64,000 nucleotides of DNA. Source: Cubamyces lactineus (taxonomy: Eukaryota; Basidiomycota; Agaricomycetes; Polyporales; Polyporaceae). The position numbers and the translations under genes were made by a program. The notes under the pieces were generated by a model, which saw nothing but the letters and a program-made list of their open reading frames with translations, was not told the origin of the DNA and ran no database searches. Location: assembly GCA_022376465.1 (NCBI GenBank), contig JACDTU010000001.1:2604001-2668000 (forward strand). The letters run 5' to 3'. Positions 1 through 10,904 of the stretch are shown here, in pieces (the stretch's first letter is position 1; every line of letters starts with the position of its first letter).

Positions 1-364
1 CCCGAAAGTGTAGACGACAGCCTGCGGTATGTTCGGAGATTCTGTGTACGTCCTCACCCACTGGTGGTGCACAAGCTCGCCGAGGAATCTATGATGAAGG
101 TGTAGAACGATTAGCGCATCGTCTAGGATAACTTCGTAACGAGAGCTATACGTGCATGAAGTCGCGGCCGTCGAGGAGGCCCGTCAAGCCGCTTTCGAAC
201 TCAGCTTTGGTCCTCGTCTCGTATAGGACCTTCGGAACTTGCTCGCTCGCGTCAGGTTTGTTCAGAGCTCTGTCTAGACGAGCCCTGACCTCGGCGAATG
301 GGAGCGGCGTGTGGTAGGTGATACGCTTGCAGCTGTAGTTGACGACAGACCTCGACTTGGACAT
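1..364 (-). CDS. DUF302-like protein, 3' end beyond window
   Basis: The first exon starts at the ATG at 364 and reads about 70 codons with a TPLPFAEVRARL stretch, which I recognise as the start of a fungal DUF302-type domain. After an intron the minus strand continues with GELVHHQWVRTY and PQAVVYTFG, matching the next conserved block of that family, and runs off the left edge. The function of DUF302 proteins is not established. The splice junction is ambiguous. Either a GC donor (GCACGT, just inside the last exon-1 codons) joins to the CATAG acceptor near 89, or a GT donor joins to a weaker GAG acceptor a few bases further on. Both restore the frame. The family call comes from remembered family patterns. 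Confidence 0.6.
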
Positions 365-818
365 TTGTCAATAGCCCTGCTTGTTATGACACTAGGTCAC
401 CGTCAGCTCTCTCCAATGGTCGCTCATGAGTTCGGAGAAGAGTGGCTGGTTGACTTGCCTGTTGCGGGGTCGGGGTGTGCGATGCAACCCAGCTTATGGC
501 AAAAGCATCTTTAAATGCCGCAGCTGGGAGGTCAGCCCGGGCTCGGGCATGGGTTTGTACACTGGTCAAAACTGGATGGATAAGCTGCTGGGTTGCATCG
601 GAAGGGAGAGCATGTCAGTGCCCGAAGCTTCTTACGGTGATGATTGACGGACGATGCTCACCAGACTGATTGCCTTGGTCGCCGCGCATCATGATGCCCT
701 CTGTTGTCAATGGTACCCCCAACGAGATGCATGATGCCCGTATACTATGATACTACTTGGTGGTGGTCCGACAGACAGTTACAGATTCAAAGGCGGAATG
801 GAAGCGAGAAAAAGATGC
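365..818. other. Intergenic, no gene seen
   Basis: This 454-bp stretch lies between the start of the DUF302-like gene and the 3' end of the tRNA gene. It must hold the promoter of the leftward gene. Open frames here are short and shift freely, and I see no repeat or RNA gene. Confidence 0.5.
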
Positions 819-898
819 TGCCCCGGTGAGGCTCGAACTCACGACCTTCCGATGTCATCATAACAGTCGGACGCTGTAACCAACTCAGCCACGGGGCA
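819..898 (-). tRNA. tRNA-Asn (GTT) with a 7-nt intron
   Basis: Read on the minus strand, the 80-nt sequence folds as a complete tRNA. The 7-bp acceptor stem is TGCCCCG/CGGGGCA, the D-arm is GCTG/CAGC, the anticodon stem is TCCGA/TCGGA, and the T-arm is GTGAG-TTCGAGC-CTCAC. The anticodon loop has 14 nt instead of 7. Removing TGATGAC (854-860), placed after position 37 where nuclear tRNA introns sit, leaves a normal loop with anticodon GTT (862-864). No CCA is encoded, as expected for a eukaryote. The gene lies only about 130 bp from the ERT1 start on the other strand. Confidence 0.93.
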
Positions 899-1029
899 CA
901 TGTTTGTGTTTCCAGAGGCGTACATACATCCGGGTGCAAATGCCAAGAGGTCTAGGCTGTTTGAGGAGCATCGCCAGAAGGATTCTGAACTTGGTTTCTT
1001 CCTCCCCGACCGCGCCCGACAGCTGTACC

Positions 1030-3587
1030 ATGGCGAGCTTTACAACGGACCCGGCTCACGCCGAACCCTCTCTTGCTCCCGACAACGTCTCAGCCGACCG
1101 CTCACGCCAGCAGAGTGTCGAGCAATCTGCCAGCGGTGCCGGCGAGCACGATACGGACGACGGCACAGGCAAGCGGAAGAAGGGAACAAAACGGAGGAAA
1201 GTAAACCATGCGTGCCTTTACTGTCGCCGGAGCCATATGACCTGTGATGAAGGCCGTCCGTGTCAACGCTGGTGCGTGTGTAGTCCGCATTCCCATTGAA
1301 AGTCTCGAGTCCAGCGCGCTCACCTCGCGCCTCCCGTACTGCGGCGACCTCAGTATCAAACGTGAGATTGGACACCTTTGTCACGACGAACGGCGAACCA
1401 CGGCCAAGGAGAAGACGTCTGCGAGCGCTGGTGCATCGTCTATTACGAGCCCACCTATAGACGTAGCGAGGGGTCTGCCCGGCAAGTGTCCTTGCTTCTG
1501 CCCCCAATCTCTAGCGCGACTCGTCTAACCTCCACTCGCTCACCGCCGCTGCCTCATTCACCCAGCCGCGCAATACGGCGCAGTACCCATCGGGACCCCT
1601 ATGAACGCAACATGGCCCGGGATGGGCATGAGCATGGCCCAAGGGGGTTTCATGTATCCTCCGGAAACTCTCAGCAACGAGTTCTCGGTGCTCTCGTAAG
1701 TGGTATTCTCTCACTTCGCTACCTGCGCCTAGCACATTCTCGGCGGTCATGCGCGATCCACATACATCGCCGCATCCTAGTCTATGGTGCAGTGCGATGG
1801 GCTACATCCGGATGCTATCGGGCCACGGACAAATCCACAGACAAATCCACAGTTGGCAACAGTGTTTTGCCCCCGCGAGCACCAGTTTGCTAGAGTCATT
1901 CTGACATGGATGATCAACGTGAAGACATTGTCTTCTCCTTGATCATCTACGCTTCTACAGTCTGCTCAAGTAGAGGCACAGGGATCACCTCCCTATCTCC
2001 CGCATGAGGCTGCCTTTCAGGGTGACGTATGGGACCCTCTGCGCGCTCTGTGTAGTTCCTTGGCGCCGACGCCCGACGTACGGGAACGACTGTCTTTCTC
2101 CGACGACACGAGGCGTCGATGCCCACGCGTTACCATCACCTGGTTGCACTACGTATATCGTGCGTACTAAGTATATTGTGTAGTGGGGCGCTGAGCTCCA
2201 GTGTGCTATAGTGGAAGACACTCCGCTTTGCATCTAGTGTGTGCGGTAGCGCTCTCCGCGACTGCCCCTGTCCCTCCGGCACGACGAAGTTGTGAAGGGA
2301 CAGAGCTGTGCCCGGCATAGTTGTGTGCATTCTTACTGACTTTTTTATCCTCTCAAGTGACTTCCTGGAATCATTAGACGACGGATCGTTCTTCAGTCAA
2401 CCTGCCGTAACCCCCTCTTTGATGTCAAGCCCCACCTACGCCAACACTGTCTCCCTTGGTGTCGATAACCCGTACATTTCTCAGCCCCCTTCCTTGCCTG
2501 CTCCTGCGACCACGAATACGGCAGCACCCTCCCAAGCCCCAGATACCGACCGAGAAAAGCCATCAGAAGAACCTGCCCCTGTTGTACTACCAGCTCCGTC
2601 GAAAACGGAGCGGTTCTTCTTGACTGCTGCCGATCAGGCGTCAGGCTCGCGTAATGAGCGCCTTAACATGGTCATCCGGAGCAAGTATGAGGCCGGGCTG
2701 CTCAAGCCTTACAATTACGTGAAGGGCTATGCGCGGTTATCGCGCTGGATGGACAAGAAGTAGGTGTTCATAGCACTCACACCACTGTACCGCACTGACG
2801 TGGTTTGGCCAGTGTCTCGCAGGAATCTAAACAGAAGATTCTTCAACCCTTGTCCGTCCTTCGACCCAAGTTCAGAGTGAGCCTGCGATAACGTTGGTAG
2901 AGCGCAGCTAACCGCGATACATAGGCTATCGCCCAGTCGGAGTCACTGACTGACATAGTAGGCATCGTGCGCATAGGGCAGGTCCAGCCGACAGGCTAAC
3001 CTTTCTGCAGGACCTGGTTTTTATCGAGGAAGCCTTTGAACGCCTCCTTCTAGATTATGATCGAGTCTTCTCTGCCATGGCCATCCCTGCTTGTCTGTGG
3101 CGCCGAACAGGCGAGATTTACAAGGCAAATAGGGAGTTCGCCGAGCTTGTGGGTGTGGACGGCTACATGCTGCGCGACGTACGTCCCTATCTCCTGTATG
3201 TCTTGCAGTGCGATGGCTGAGTGCACCTCGGGCGTCAGGGCCGGACATGCATTTATGAGCTCATGGCTGAAGACTCGGCGGTGAACTATTGGGAGGTACG
3301 TCTTCTGTCGTTCACAGCTTCTCTCAACTTCTTGCCTGACGCTGCTACGCAATCAGAAATATGGCAACGTCGCGTTCGACTCGAACCAGAAGGCGGTACT
3401 AACGTCGTGCGTGCTCCGGTACAAGCCTCTCCTCCCTTCATCTGGTGCGACCACGCCAGCGCGCCCCAAGGACGCGCAGCCGCCACCCAATGAGGAGGCC
3501 TTCATCAGCTGCTGCTTCTCATTTACGATCCGCCGTGACCCGTACGGCATCCCCACGCTCATCGTGGGGAACTTCATCAAGTGCTGA
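1030..3587 (+). CDS. ERT1: ERT1-type Zn2Cys6/PAS regulator of gluconeogenesis
   Basis: An N-terminal Zn2Cys6 cluster (residues about 62-90, spacing C-x2-C-x6-C-x5-C-x2-C-x8-C) follows a KRKKGTKRRK basic run. A PAS-like domain follows (GEIYKANREFAELVGVDGYM, then GRTCIYELMAEDSAVNYWEK). The protein ends in NFIKC. This combination is the ERT1/Rds2/AcuK class, nuclear activators of gluconeogenic and alternative-carbon genes. Exons: 1030-1271, 1354-1462, 1515-1582(?), 1633(?)-1695, 2358-2759, 2813-2876, 2925-2957, 3011-3178, 3239-3295, 3357-3587, giving about 478 aa. Two oddities: the frame breaks between about 1583 and 1602, requiring either a 50-nt intron (1583-1632, weak GAG acceptor) or a one-base indel, and one intron (1696-2357) is 662 nt. 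The start at 1030 is the first ATG that opens this frame. Confidence 0.85.
1696..2357 (+). other. 662-nt intron of ERT1
   Basis: The intron is bounded by GTAAGT and TCTCAAG, with a TACTGAC branch-like site near 2334. The flanking exons join as SVLS-DFLESLDDG in frame, so nothing between them belongs to the ERT1 protein. It is more than ten times longer than the other introns of this gene (48-82 nt). It holds an imperfect tandem repeat of GACAAATCCACA at about 1827-1852. I see no terminal inverted repeats or recognisable transposon coding. Confidence 0.75.
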
Positions 3588-4472
3588 AAGTCTAACCCAC
3601 ACGTCGTCCGTCTTGCTTCGTCTCGTTTGTTTTGCGTTCTTGGTTGCTGTGTTTAATAATGTACGCAGATGCTCTTTTAGTAGATGCTAGCTTTCCCGTC
3701 CGTCCACCTCCACTTCCGTTTTGCGTGGAGGGTTCATTACCGTATGTCTCGAGCGGTGTTCGATTAGTTTGACGCGCGCCACCTCTAGTAGAAGGTGGAT
3801 AGCAATGAAGAAGTCACCACAAATACTCTCGCGCAACGCATCGTGCACGCACGTTCCAACTTCCAAGGGCCAGCGTGTCGTTCATGTCGGATCTTGGCCT
3901 GAGCGTTTGAACTCTTCGTGGCGTGAGCGGTTTCCACTGCGGAGCGTCTGACTTGGCCAATATCATCGGCGTTTGAGGGACCACCACGACCCATGAATTG
4001 TTGAAAGTCAATGCAGTTCCGGCCGCTGACCTGTGCTCCTGTACGCCGTCGTCGGAAATGTCTGTACTGTATCGAATACTCGCGTTTCCTCGCGAGGAAA
4101 GTCGTTGGCGTCGAGCGGACTGGAGGCTTGGCAGGTGGGTGCTATGCGCGCAGCTTGCCTCCTCCCATCACCATACGTGCACTGCTCTCGCGACCTCTCC
4201 ACCGCCCCGTCCACTTCCCGAGGCCATGAATTGCCTGCGTCGCTTGCGCCTAGGCTAAATAGCATGAGAACCTGAATCGCCTTGGTCCGAACTTTGAAAC
4301 AGGGCCGTCCGGCACCGACTGCTGAGTGACTACTTTAATCCGGCACTAGTACTAGAGTCTATCGCCCACCTCTCTCGGCGCGACACTCTTTCTCCGTTCC
4401 CGCCTGCAGCTGTGGTTGATGAGCATAGCGAGCGCTGGCGACCTCTAGCCTTCTGGACATCGCTTGCACGAC
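3588..4472. other. Intergenic between ERT1 and PLC1
   Basis: This 885-bp stretch lies between two rightward genes. It should contain the ERT1 3' UTR and the PLC1 promoter. The open frames present do not resemble known proteins, and no repeat was noticed. Confidence 0.5.
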
Positions 4473-7400
4473 ATGACGTCGACGTTGTCACCGGAGCCAA
4501 CCTCGCTCCAGCGCAAGTTGCGCCGTGCGCCCAATCTGCTCACTACAAAGGGCGAGCCCGTCCCTGCGATTGCGGACACCATGCCCAGCGACGACGTCGG
4601 TGTTGGCGGAGCCTCTCTGCAACGGAGTCGGTCTTATGGAGGTGGGATAGGTGGGACTATCAAGCGGAAGATTGGGCAGGTCAAGGACGTCAGTACGAGC
4701 GTTGCGCGCCGAGCGAGCTTCAAGCGTTCTCCCTCCTCACCCCCCGTCTACCATCTCCGCGGAAGCGCGTCAGAACCTCTGCCAGAGCAGCCCGCCGTGC
4801 CGTCTTTCACGCTCTCGCCCGTCGTCTGGGTGAAGCGGCGGACGAGCCACCGCCGCGCCCAGAGCGAAGTTCTCTCCACGCGACCACGCGTTCATCACGC
4901 CCACACAATGTCGTCGAGCGCGAACGCCCCTTTCTCCCCACCCACCTCTCCCCCGCTCGTCAAGATGTCCTCAGAGCCCGAATCGACTGCGGAAGTGCAG
5001 AAAGCGCAGCAGGAACAGCAGCCTGCGCCCGTGGCGCAGCCATCTACGTCCTCCGATGTGACGGTCCCCGCGATCTTGCAGTATGGCGTGCCGATGCTCA
5101 AGGTCTCTGCTAAAAAACAGAAGCGGTACATGTTCAGAGTCGACTCAGACCAGGGACAGATCATCTGGCAGTCAAAGAAGCTGCGAGTCAGTGAGTACAT
5201 CGTGGATGTCATCGTGCTTGAGCCAAAATGACTGATGGGTCGCTCTCCGCTGCTGTGCGCAGTTCCGATCGAGAGCATCAAAGAGCTGCGTGAAGGTGCA
5301 GACGCACGCTACTATCGTGAACAGTTTCAACTGGCGCAGGAGTACGAAGACAAGTGGATCACGATTGTCTACGTCCTCGATGGCGGATACAAGACCTTGC
5401 ACCTCATCGCGGCGACGCGCGAAATCTTCCAGCTGTGGGACGTGACCTTGCGTCGACTGTATGCGATCCGTCAACAACTCATGAACGGCCTGGGAAGCTC
5501 CGACATGCGTCAGGCAGTATGGGAGAAACAGCTGTGGAAGGGGGCAGACGATGAGCAGGACCAACGCCTGGATTTCGACGACGTCGAGCGATTGTGTAGA
5601 CGGCTGAACATCAACCCTTCACGAGAAGACCTCCTGCGACGTTTTCAGGTACGCGTAATTGACTTCGCCTCCGAATGTGGTATGAAGATTGACGTCTTGA
5701 TGCAGCAAGCAGACACGCAGAAGCGCGGATACCTCGACTTCACCGATTTCAAGCGTTTTGTGAAGTCCCTCAAGTCTCGCCCCGAGCTCGACAGGCTGTA
5801 CAAGAAGATCTCGGGCGGTGGCGATGAGCTGACGTTCTCTGCGTTCGAGCAATTCATGCGGGTCACTCAGAAGGTTGGTGAAACGCTCGGTGTGATAATA
5901 CCCCCGTTAACTTGCACACAGTCATCTCTCAGCGGTACAGAGCTAGAGAACATCTTCCTGCGTTACGCGTCTGGACCCAACAGCGCAAAGCCTCCGAGCT
6001 CGCCACCGCAGACCTCGCTCGACCTCGCAGTGCGATCCGTTTCCACGGCAAATCAGCAGTCAAGCGAGCCTCGTCCTCCTTCGTCTTCTCCGTCGGCAAA
6101 TACCGCCGCTACACCTGCGCCTTCTGTCGATTCAGTGACCATGTCCCTCAGTGGGTTCACCGCCTTCCTTCTCTCCGCAGACAACTCTGCCTTTGCCGAC
6201 CAGCACGGGCGTATATATCATGATATGACAAGACCCCTACCAGAATACTACATCTCCTCTTCTCATAATACCTACCTCGTCGGTCACCAACTTGTAGGCG
6301 AAAGCACCATCGAGGGCTACATCCGGGCATTGCTGCACTCATGCCGGAGCGTGGAACGTGAGTCGTATCGTCTGTCTGCCCCATGCACTGGCTGACACGC
6401 ACAAGTGGATATCTACGATGGCGATGTCGAGCCGGTAGTCTACCACGGCAAGACGCTCACGTCGAAGGTGTCTGTGCGCGATGCGTGCATCGCGATCGCC
6501 AAATACGCTTTTGTGGCGTCCCCCTATCCGATCATCATATCGGCGGAAATCCACTGTTCTGTGCCGCAGCAAGAGCAGCTGGTCACAATCATGAAGGAGG
6601 TATTCGGGGACGCGCTTGTGTATGCGCCTGTTGAAGGACGCCCGTCCATCGTGGAGCTACCTAGTCCGGAGGACCTCAAAGGGCGGGTGCTGCTGAAGGC
6701 GAAGAACCTCTATGTGTCTGAGAAGCAGGGGTTGACCGAGAAGGAGCTTACGGTCGACACGGAGTCATCCACTACAGACACATCTGCCTCCGACTCGGAC
6801 CTAGGAGGCGAGATCAAGCAGGAATGGCGGAATGCGCGTGAACACGAGAAAGAACTCATCAAAGGTGCGCGCGACACTCGATGCTGTGCACATCGTACTG
6901 ACCCGCCGTAGACCTGAAGTCGGAGATGAAGAAAGCGCGCGCAACGCTCAGTCGTGTACGATCCCCTGGCTCCTCCAACGCCTTGCCTCAGTCGCCACCC
7001 CCTACTCAACCGCCGAAGGTCAAGATGTCGATGGAGCTAGTTTCGCTGCTAGTTTACACTGTAGGCGTCAAGTGCCGTGGCCTGAACAAGAAGGAGAAGT
7101 ATGCGCCCGAGCACGTCTTTTCGCTTTCGGAGAACACCGCGAACAAGGTCTTGAAGCAGGGCATGATGGATCTCATCAAGCACAATAAGACTCATTTGGT
7201 CCGGACGTATCCCAAGGGCACGCGCATCGGCTCGACAAACTACGAGCCACATCGCTATTGGTCTGCTGGATGCCAGTTGGTCGCGATCAACTGGCAGACC
7301 TTCGGTACGTCTTGGTTGTCCTCCAACGTGTGCAAAATCTGATATGCTTTGCAGACCTCGGTTATATGATCAACCATGCGATGTTCCAGCGCAATGGACG

Positions 7401-8029
7401 TGCGGGCTATGTGCTGAAGCCGCTGGCACTGCGGAATGCCGACAAGCGTCTGCTCTCGCAAAGGACGAATCACCTCCTGAACGTGACCGTCATCTCAGCG
7501 CAACAGCTCCCACGACCGAAGGACTCGCAAGGGCGCGAGATCATCGACAAGTCCGTAATTGACCCATTCGTGGAGGTGTCCATCCACATCCCCGACTGGA
7601 CGCATTCGCCATTCTTGCCCGAGAACACTGCGGACGCGTATTCTCCCCCGACGGCGGCCACGGTTGTCTCTGCTACGTCCGCGCGCACGGTGACGTGCCG
7701 GACAGGGGTCGTGAAGAACAACGGCTTCAACCCGATCTGGGAGCAGCAGATCTGCCTGCCGTTTGACCTTGTGGGCGACATGAAAGACCTGGTCTTCGTC
7801 CGGTTTTCGGTCAAACAAGAGAACAAGGAGGACGATGAGCCGCTCGCTGTCTACTGCGCCAGTCTGGGCAGTTTGAATCTCGGTGAGCTTCTCTTGTTAC
7901 ACAGAATACTCGAACGGGAATCTGACTGAGATTGTTCCAGGTTACCGGCACCTCCCTTTGCATGACGGGCAGCTCTCGCAGTACCTGTTCTCGACGCTCT
8001 TTGTTAGAATCGACATCCAAGATGCATGA
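4473..8029 (+). CDS. PLC1: Phosphoinositide-specific phospholipase C
   Basis: PLC1 hydrolyses phosphatidylinositol 4,5-bisphosphate to IP3 and diacylglycerol at membranes. The model gives 1058 aa. A low-complexity Ser-rich N terminus is followed by a PH-like segment (VPAILQYGVPMLKVSAKKQK), EF-hand-like region, X box, Y box and C-terminal C2 domain. The X-box His is in SSHNTYLVGHQ (about 539) and the second catalytic His in VVYHGKTL (about 582). The calcium ligands LDIYDG and AEIHC are visible. The Y box contains SAGCQLVAINWQTF. Exons: 4473-5190, 5263-5648, 5706-5873, 5922-6357, 6406-6864, 6912-7304, 7355-7882, 7941-8029. Introns 5649-5705 (57 nt) and 5874-5921 (48 nt) are multiples of three without stops, so retention would insert residues in the EF-hand region. 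Confidence 0.95.
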
Positions 8030-8352
8030 TCATATGCCCTGCTACTGTATCACTCTTCCCCTTGTAACTTCGTTATATCTGACTTGCGCATCTTGCACTC
8101 ATCTATCGTACCATGCTTTGTACAACCCAACTTGTATAGTAGTGCCGCAACATATTCGTTCTCGCATTCGCATTCGCACAGTATTATAGTCACCGTACTT
8201 GTGGATACACACCCCACAACCACCCTCTTGAATCTCAGCTTGGTGTGCCGACGGTCTTGAAGCCTCATAGTCATGTTTGAAACTCATAGGCTCAGGTTCT
8301 CGAGCTAATAGAGAACCAGACAAAGCTAGGTCGCGAGTGAACAGCAAACGAC
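8030..8352. other. Convergent 3' intergenic
   Basis: This 323-bp stretch lies between the stop codons of PLC1 and the leftward kinase, and probably holds both 3' UTRs. It contains a short tandem CATTCG run near 8160-8175. No gene is seen. Confidence 0.5.
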
Positions 8353-10634
8353 CTAAGCGAAGAGATCGGCGTATATCTGATCAAACTGATCCTCCAGCTT
8401 CTCCAGTTCGGGCCAATCCTCGTGCTGCAGCGCTTTGTCGAAGGCAGCGAGGATGGCACGATGGGTGCCAAGAGGAGGTGCGAGAGACGGCGACCCATCG
8501 GCAGCTGCTATGCCGTTGGTGCATACAGACTCCAGGCTGCCCCTTCCTGCCGCTTCTATGAGACTCTCTACCGGAAGCCGCTCGTAGTGAGTCTTGCAGA
8601 TGGCGGACAGCTCGTTGAGCAGGGATATGAAGGGATGGGTCGAGGAATACTCATGGTGGACGAATTCGTATCCTTTCCTGACGTTGTGCCACTTGAAGAA
8701 AGTGCCCCGAGACCTTGGTGTTGGGGGATAATAAATACTGATGATGTGTCCGGCAAGTGCTTCAGGGGAATCGGTATCATCGTTCAGAAGGTGCTTCAGA
8801 GCAAGCCAGTTTAGAATATGCATGACGGACTCAAGATCGTCGGAGAGAACGTGCGGCTTCGATTGATACCTAGTCAGAGCACCGGACAGGAACTGCCAGG
8901 TACCCTATACCAAGATGAGCTTTGCAATATGGCATATCACATGACAACTTACCGAGCGGGAGGGCTGAGAGGCGTTCGGGTGAAGAACAAGTCTTTTCGG
9001 CTTCGCTAAGTCCCAATCTGCCAAGAGTCCGATAATTTCAGGCTGCGGGACAACAGGCTTTTCATAGATGAGAATGTTCCCGACGCTAAGATCACAGTGG
9101 AGGAGTCCATGATCCTCCCATGCCGATTGGTGCGCTACTCATACGTCAGCTTCGCTCGCTCAAGGCAGGGAAACCGCACCTCGAAGAGCATCGCGCACGA
9201 CCGAAACCAGTTCACGCCAATCGCTGAACGATTCCAAGGGGCGGCAGACTTCCTTCATCACGAGACGCACATGTGTTCGGTCTGACGGCGAAAGACTCGC
9301 CATTTTACCAGACATCGTCACTTGAACACTATCCGGACCGTCCATACAAACGTCACCACCTCCTAGCAGCGTTGGGATGAAATTGCATGGGCTGTGCTCG
9401 ACATCAGAGAGAGTGAGATAGGCATCGTACTCCGATAGGCGATCAGGAAGGTCAGCCCGCCAGTAATCTTTGATGAAGACGATGGCATCCCGACTGACGT
9501 CGTAAGCAGCAAAACCTGTAGTACCTCTTTCGGTCATGAAGTGGCTCCGGACAAGAGGTCGGCCGACCAGGAATATGCGCGTCGAGACAGTCGAGTCCCT
9601 GCGAACAGCCTGATCGTCCGAAGACCACCTGCCCGTGATGGACAGCTTGACAATCGGCCATCCTGGCGCGTTCGCTTTCTGCAGGGTGCCGTGGAGGAAA
9701 GGATCGTTCAAGTACCGAGCTGGGAGCCCTCGGAATATATCGGCCTCATCCTTAGTGGCCGGCGTCGCGGTCGGGTCGAAGCCACGTCTTTCGCGAGTAG
9801 CATTGATATAGCGGAAGACGAAGGTCGCGCACGGCTCGGGGTCTTCAACGTAATCGAAAGGTTCAGATACGATTGTTGCTGTTCTGTTGACTTGAATGAG
9901 ACGAGCTTGGCGGCCAGATACCAATATCATGAACGCAAAACATCTGCGTTGACGCGAGCATATCTCTTCAGCATATTCAATGATCCACTCTTTGTCACTT
10001 TCGTGGTCTAGCACAATTGGAGAATCATTGGAGCCCCAGCGATGATTGGACGAAAAAGGGTTCCAATCGGGGTCCTGCATCGTATATACGACGAGCTCGG
10101 CATTGGCCCATATCATCCGTGTTAGGTTGTATTCATCTTGTGTTCGCGACGTGCCGTCGAGGTGAGTCCATGCCACTGCATAAATCAAAGATCACAGCTG
10201 GCAGAGGCGATCTCTCTCACCTTGCTGCACGCCCATGGCCGGGTGTTGATACACCTCCATCGCGTCGACGATGTTCTGTGTATTAGGGAACAGCACTAGA
10301 TCAGGCCTGCCGCTCCCCTCGAGATCGGCCTCAGCTACGCTTTGAGCACTCGGTTCCTGATGGTCACTCCGAGTCGCAGCCTTCATGACGAGGTCCTTGC
10401 ACTTGTACTGAGATATGATGCCGTTGAAGCCGTTGCACTGCACAGGCATCAACAGAATTCACCTCCTAATGACCGGGAATGGAAAGATCGACGTACAAAG
10501 CTGAGTAGCAAATCATGTCTTCCCGAGCTCGAGGCTATGTTAAAAGGCTCTAGATGAAGGTCCCTAGGAATGTCAGCACCGGGGATGCAAGTGTCTAGCC
10601 AAGTAGAGATGGGTGAGAGTTCTACGGTGTCCAT
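8353..10634 (-). CDS. FunK1 fungal-type protein kinase
   Basis: A divergent protein kinase of the FunK1 family, which is expanded in mushroom-forming fungi. Spliced length is 694 aa. Motifs in order: VMKEVCRPLESFSDW before the helix C-like region, catalytic-loop HCDLSVGNIL (HCD in place of HRD), magnesium-loop DWDLA (in place of DFG), GTWQFLSG in the activation segment, and HVLSDDLESVMHILNW after it. These substitutions are normal for FunK1, so it is not necessarily inactive. Substrates are unknown. Exons on the minus strand: 10634-10497, 10437-10221, 10175-9180, 9134-8953, 8904-8353; introns are 45-59 nt. The start at 10634 gives exon 1 reading STWLDTCIPG. It is divergent from the DUF2461 gene at 10905, and a 22-bp palindrome lies between them. 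Confidence 0.9.
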
Positions 10635-10760
10635 ATTACTCCAGCTAGCAACGCAAAGAGTCGTAGTGTTCTGAGTGCTTGTCGTCTACGGTGACGATGG
10701 CAATGAGGAATCCAGCAAAACACGTTGAACGCGCACGGTGGCACCCCCGCGCCTAATGAA

Positions 10761-10782
10761 TCGCGTCTCACGTGAGACGCGA
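10761..10782. promoter_or_regulatory. Perfect 22-bp palindrome with CACGTG core
   Basis: Bases 10761-10782 equal their own reverse complement over all 22 positions. The half-site is TCGCGTCTCAC and the centre is the E-box CACGTG. It sits 127 bp upstream of the FunK1 start and 123 bp upstream of the DUF2461 gene, almost midway in their shared promoter. CACGTG is the classical site of bHLH factors (Pho4, Cbf1, USF types). The longer symmetric flanks suggest a dimer with extended contacts. Function is inferred. Confidence 0.6.
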
Positions 10783-10904
10783 CTCTTTGGCGCCCAAACG
10801 CGTCTTGTACTAAGCCACACTTGGGGTCAGACAGTCATCCTACACACCACTCTTCTAGCTTGTGGACGCCGCCAAAACTGGTTACTCTTTCTTGAAAGAC
10901 CAGA

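Noticed and set aside
904..1029. An upstream extension of the ERT1 frame towards the tRNA gene
   Set aside because: It begins without an ATG, overlaps the region next to the tRNA and looks unlike the family. The ATG at 1030 is preferred.
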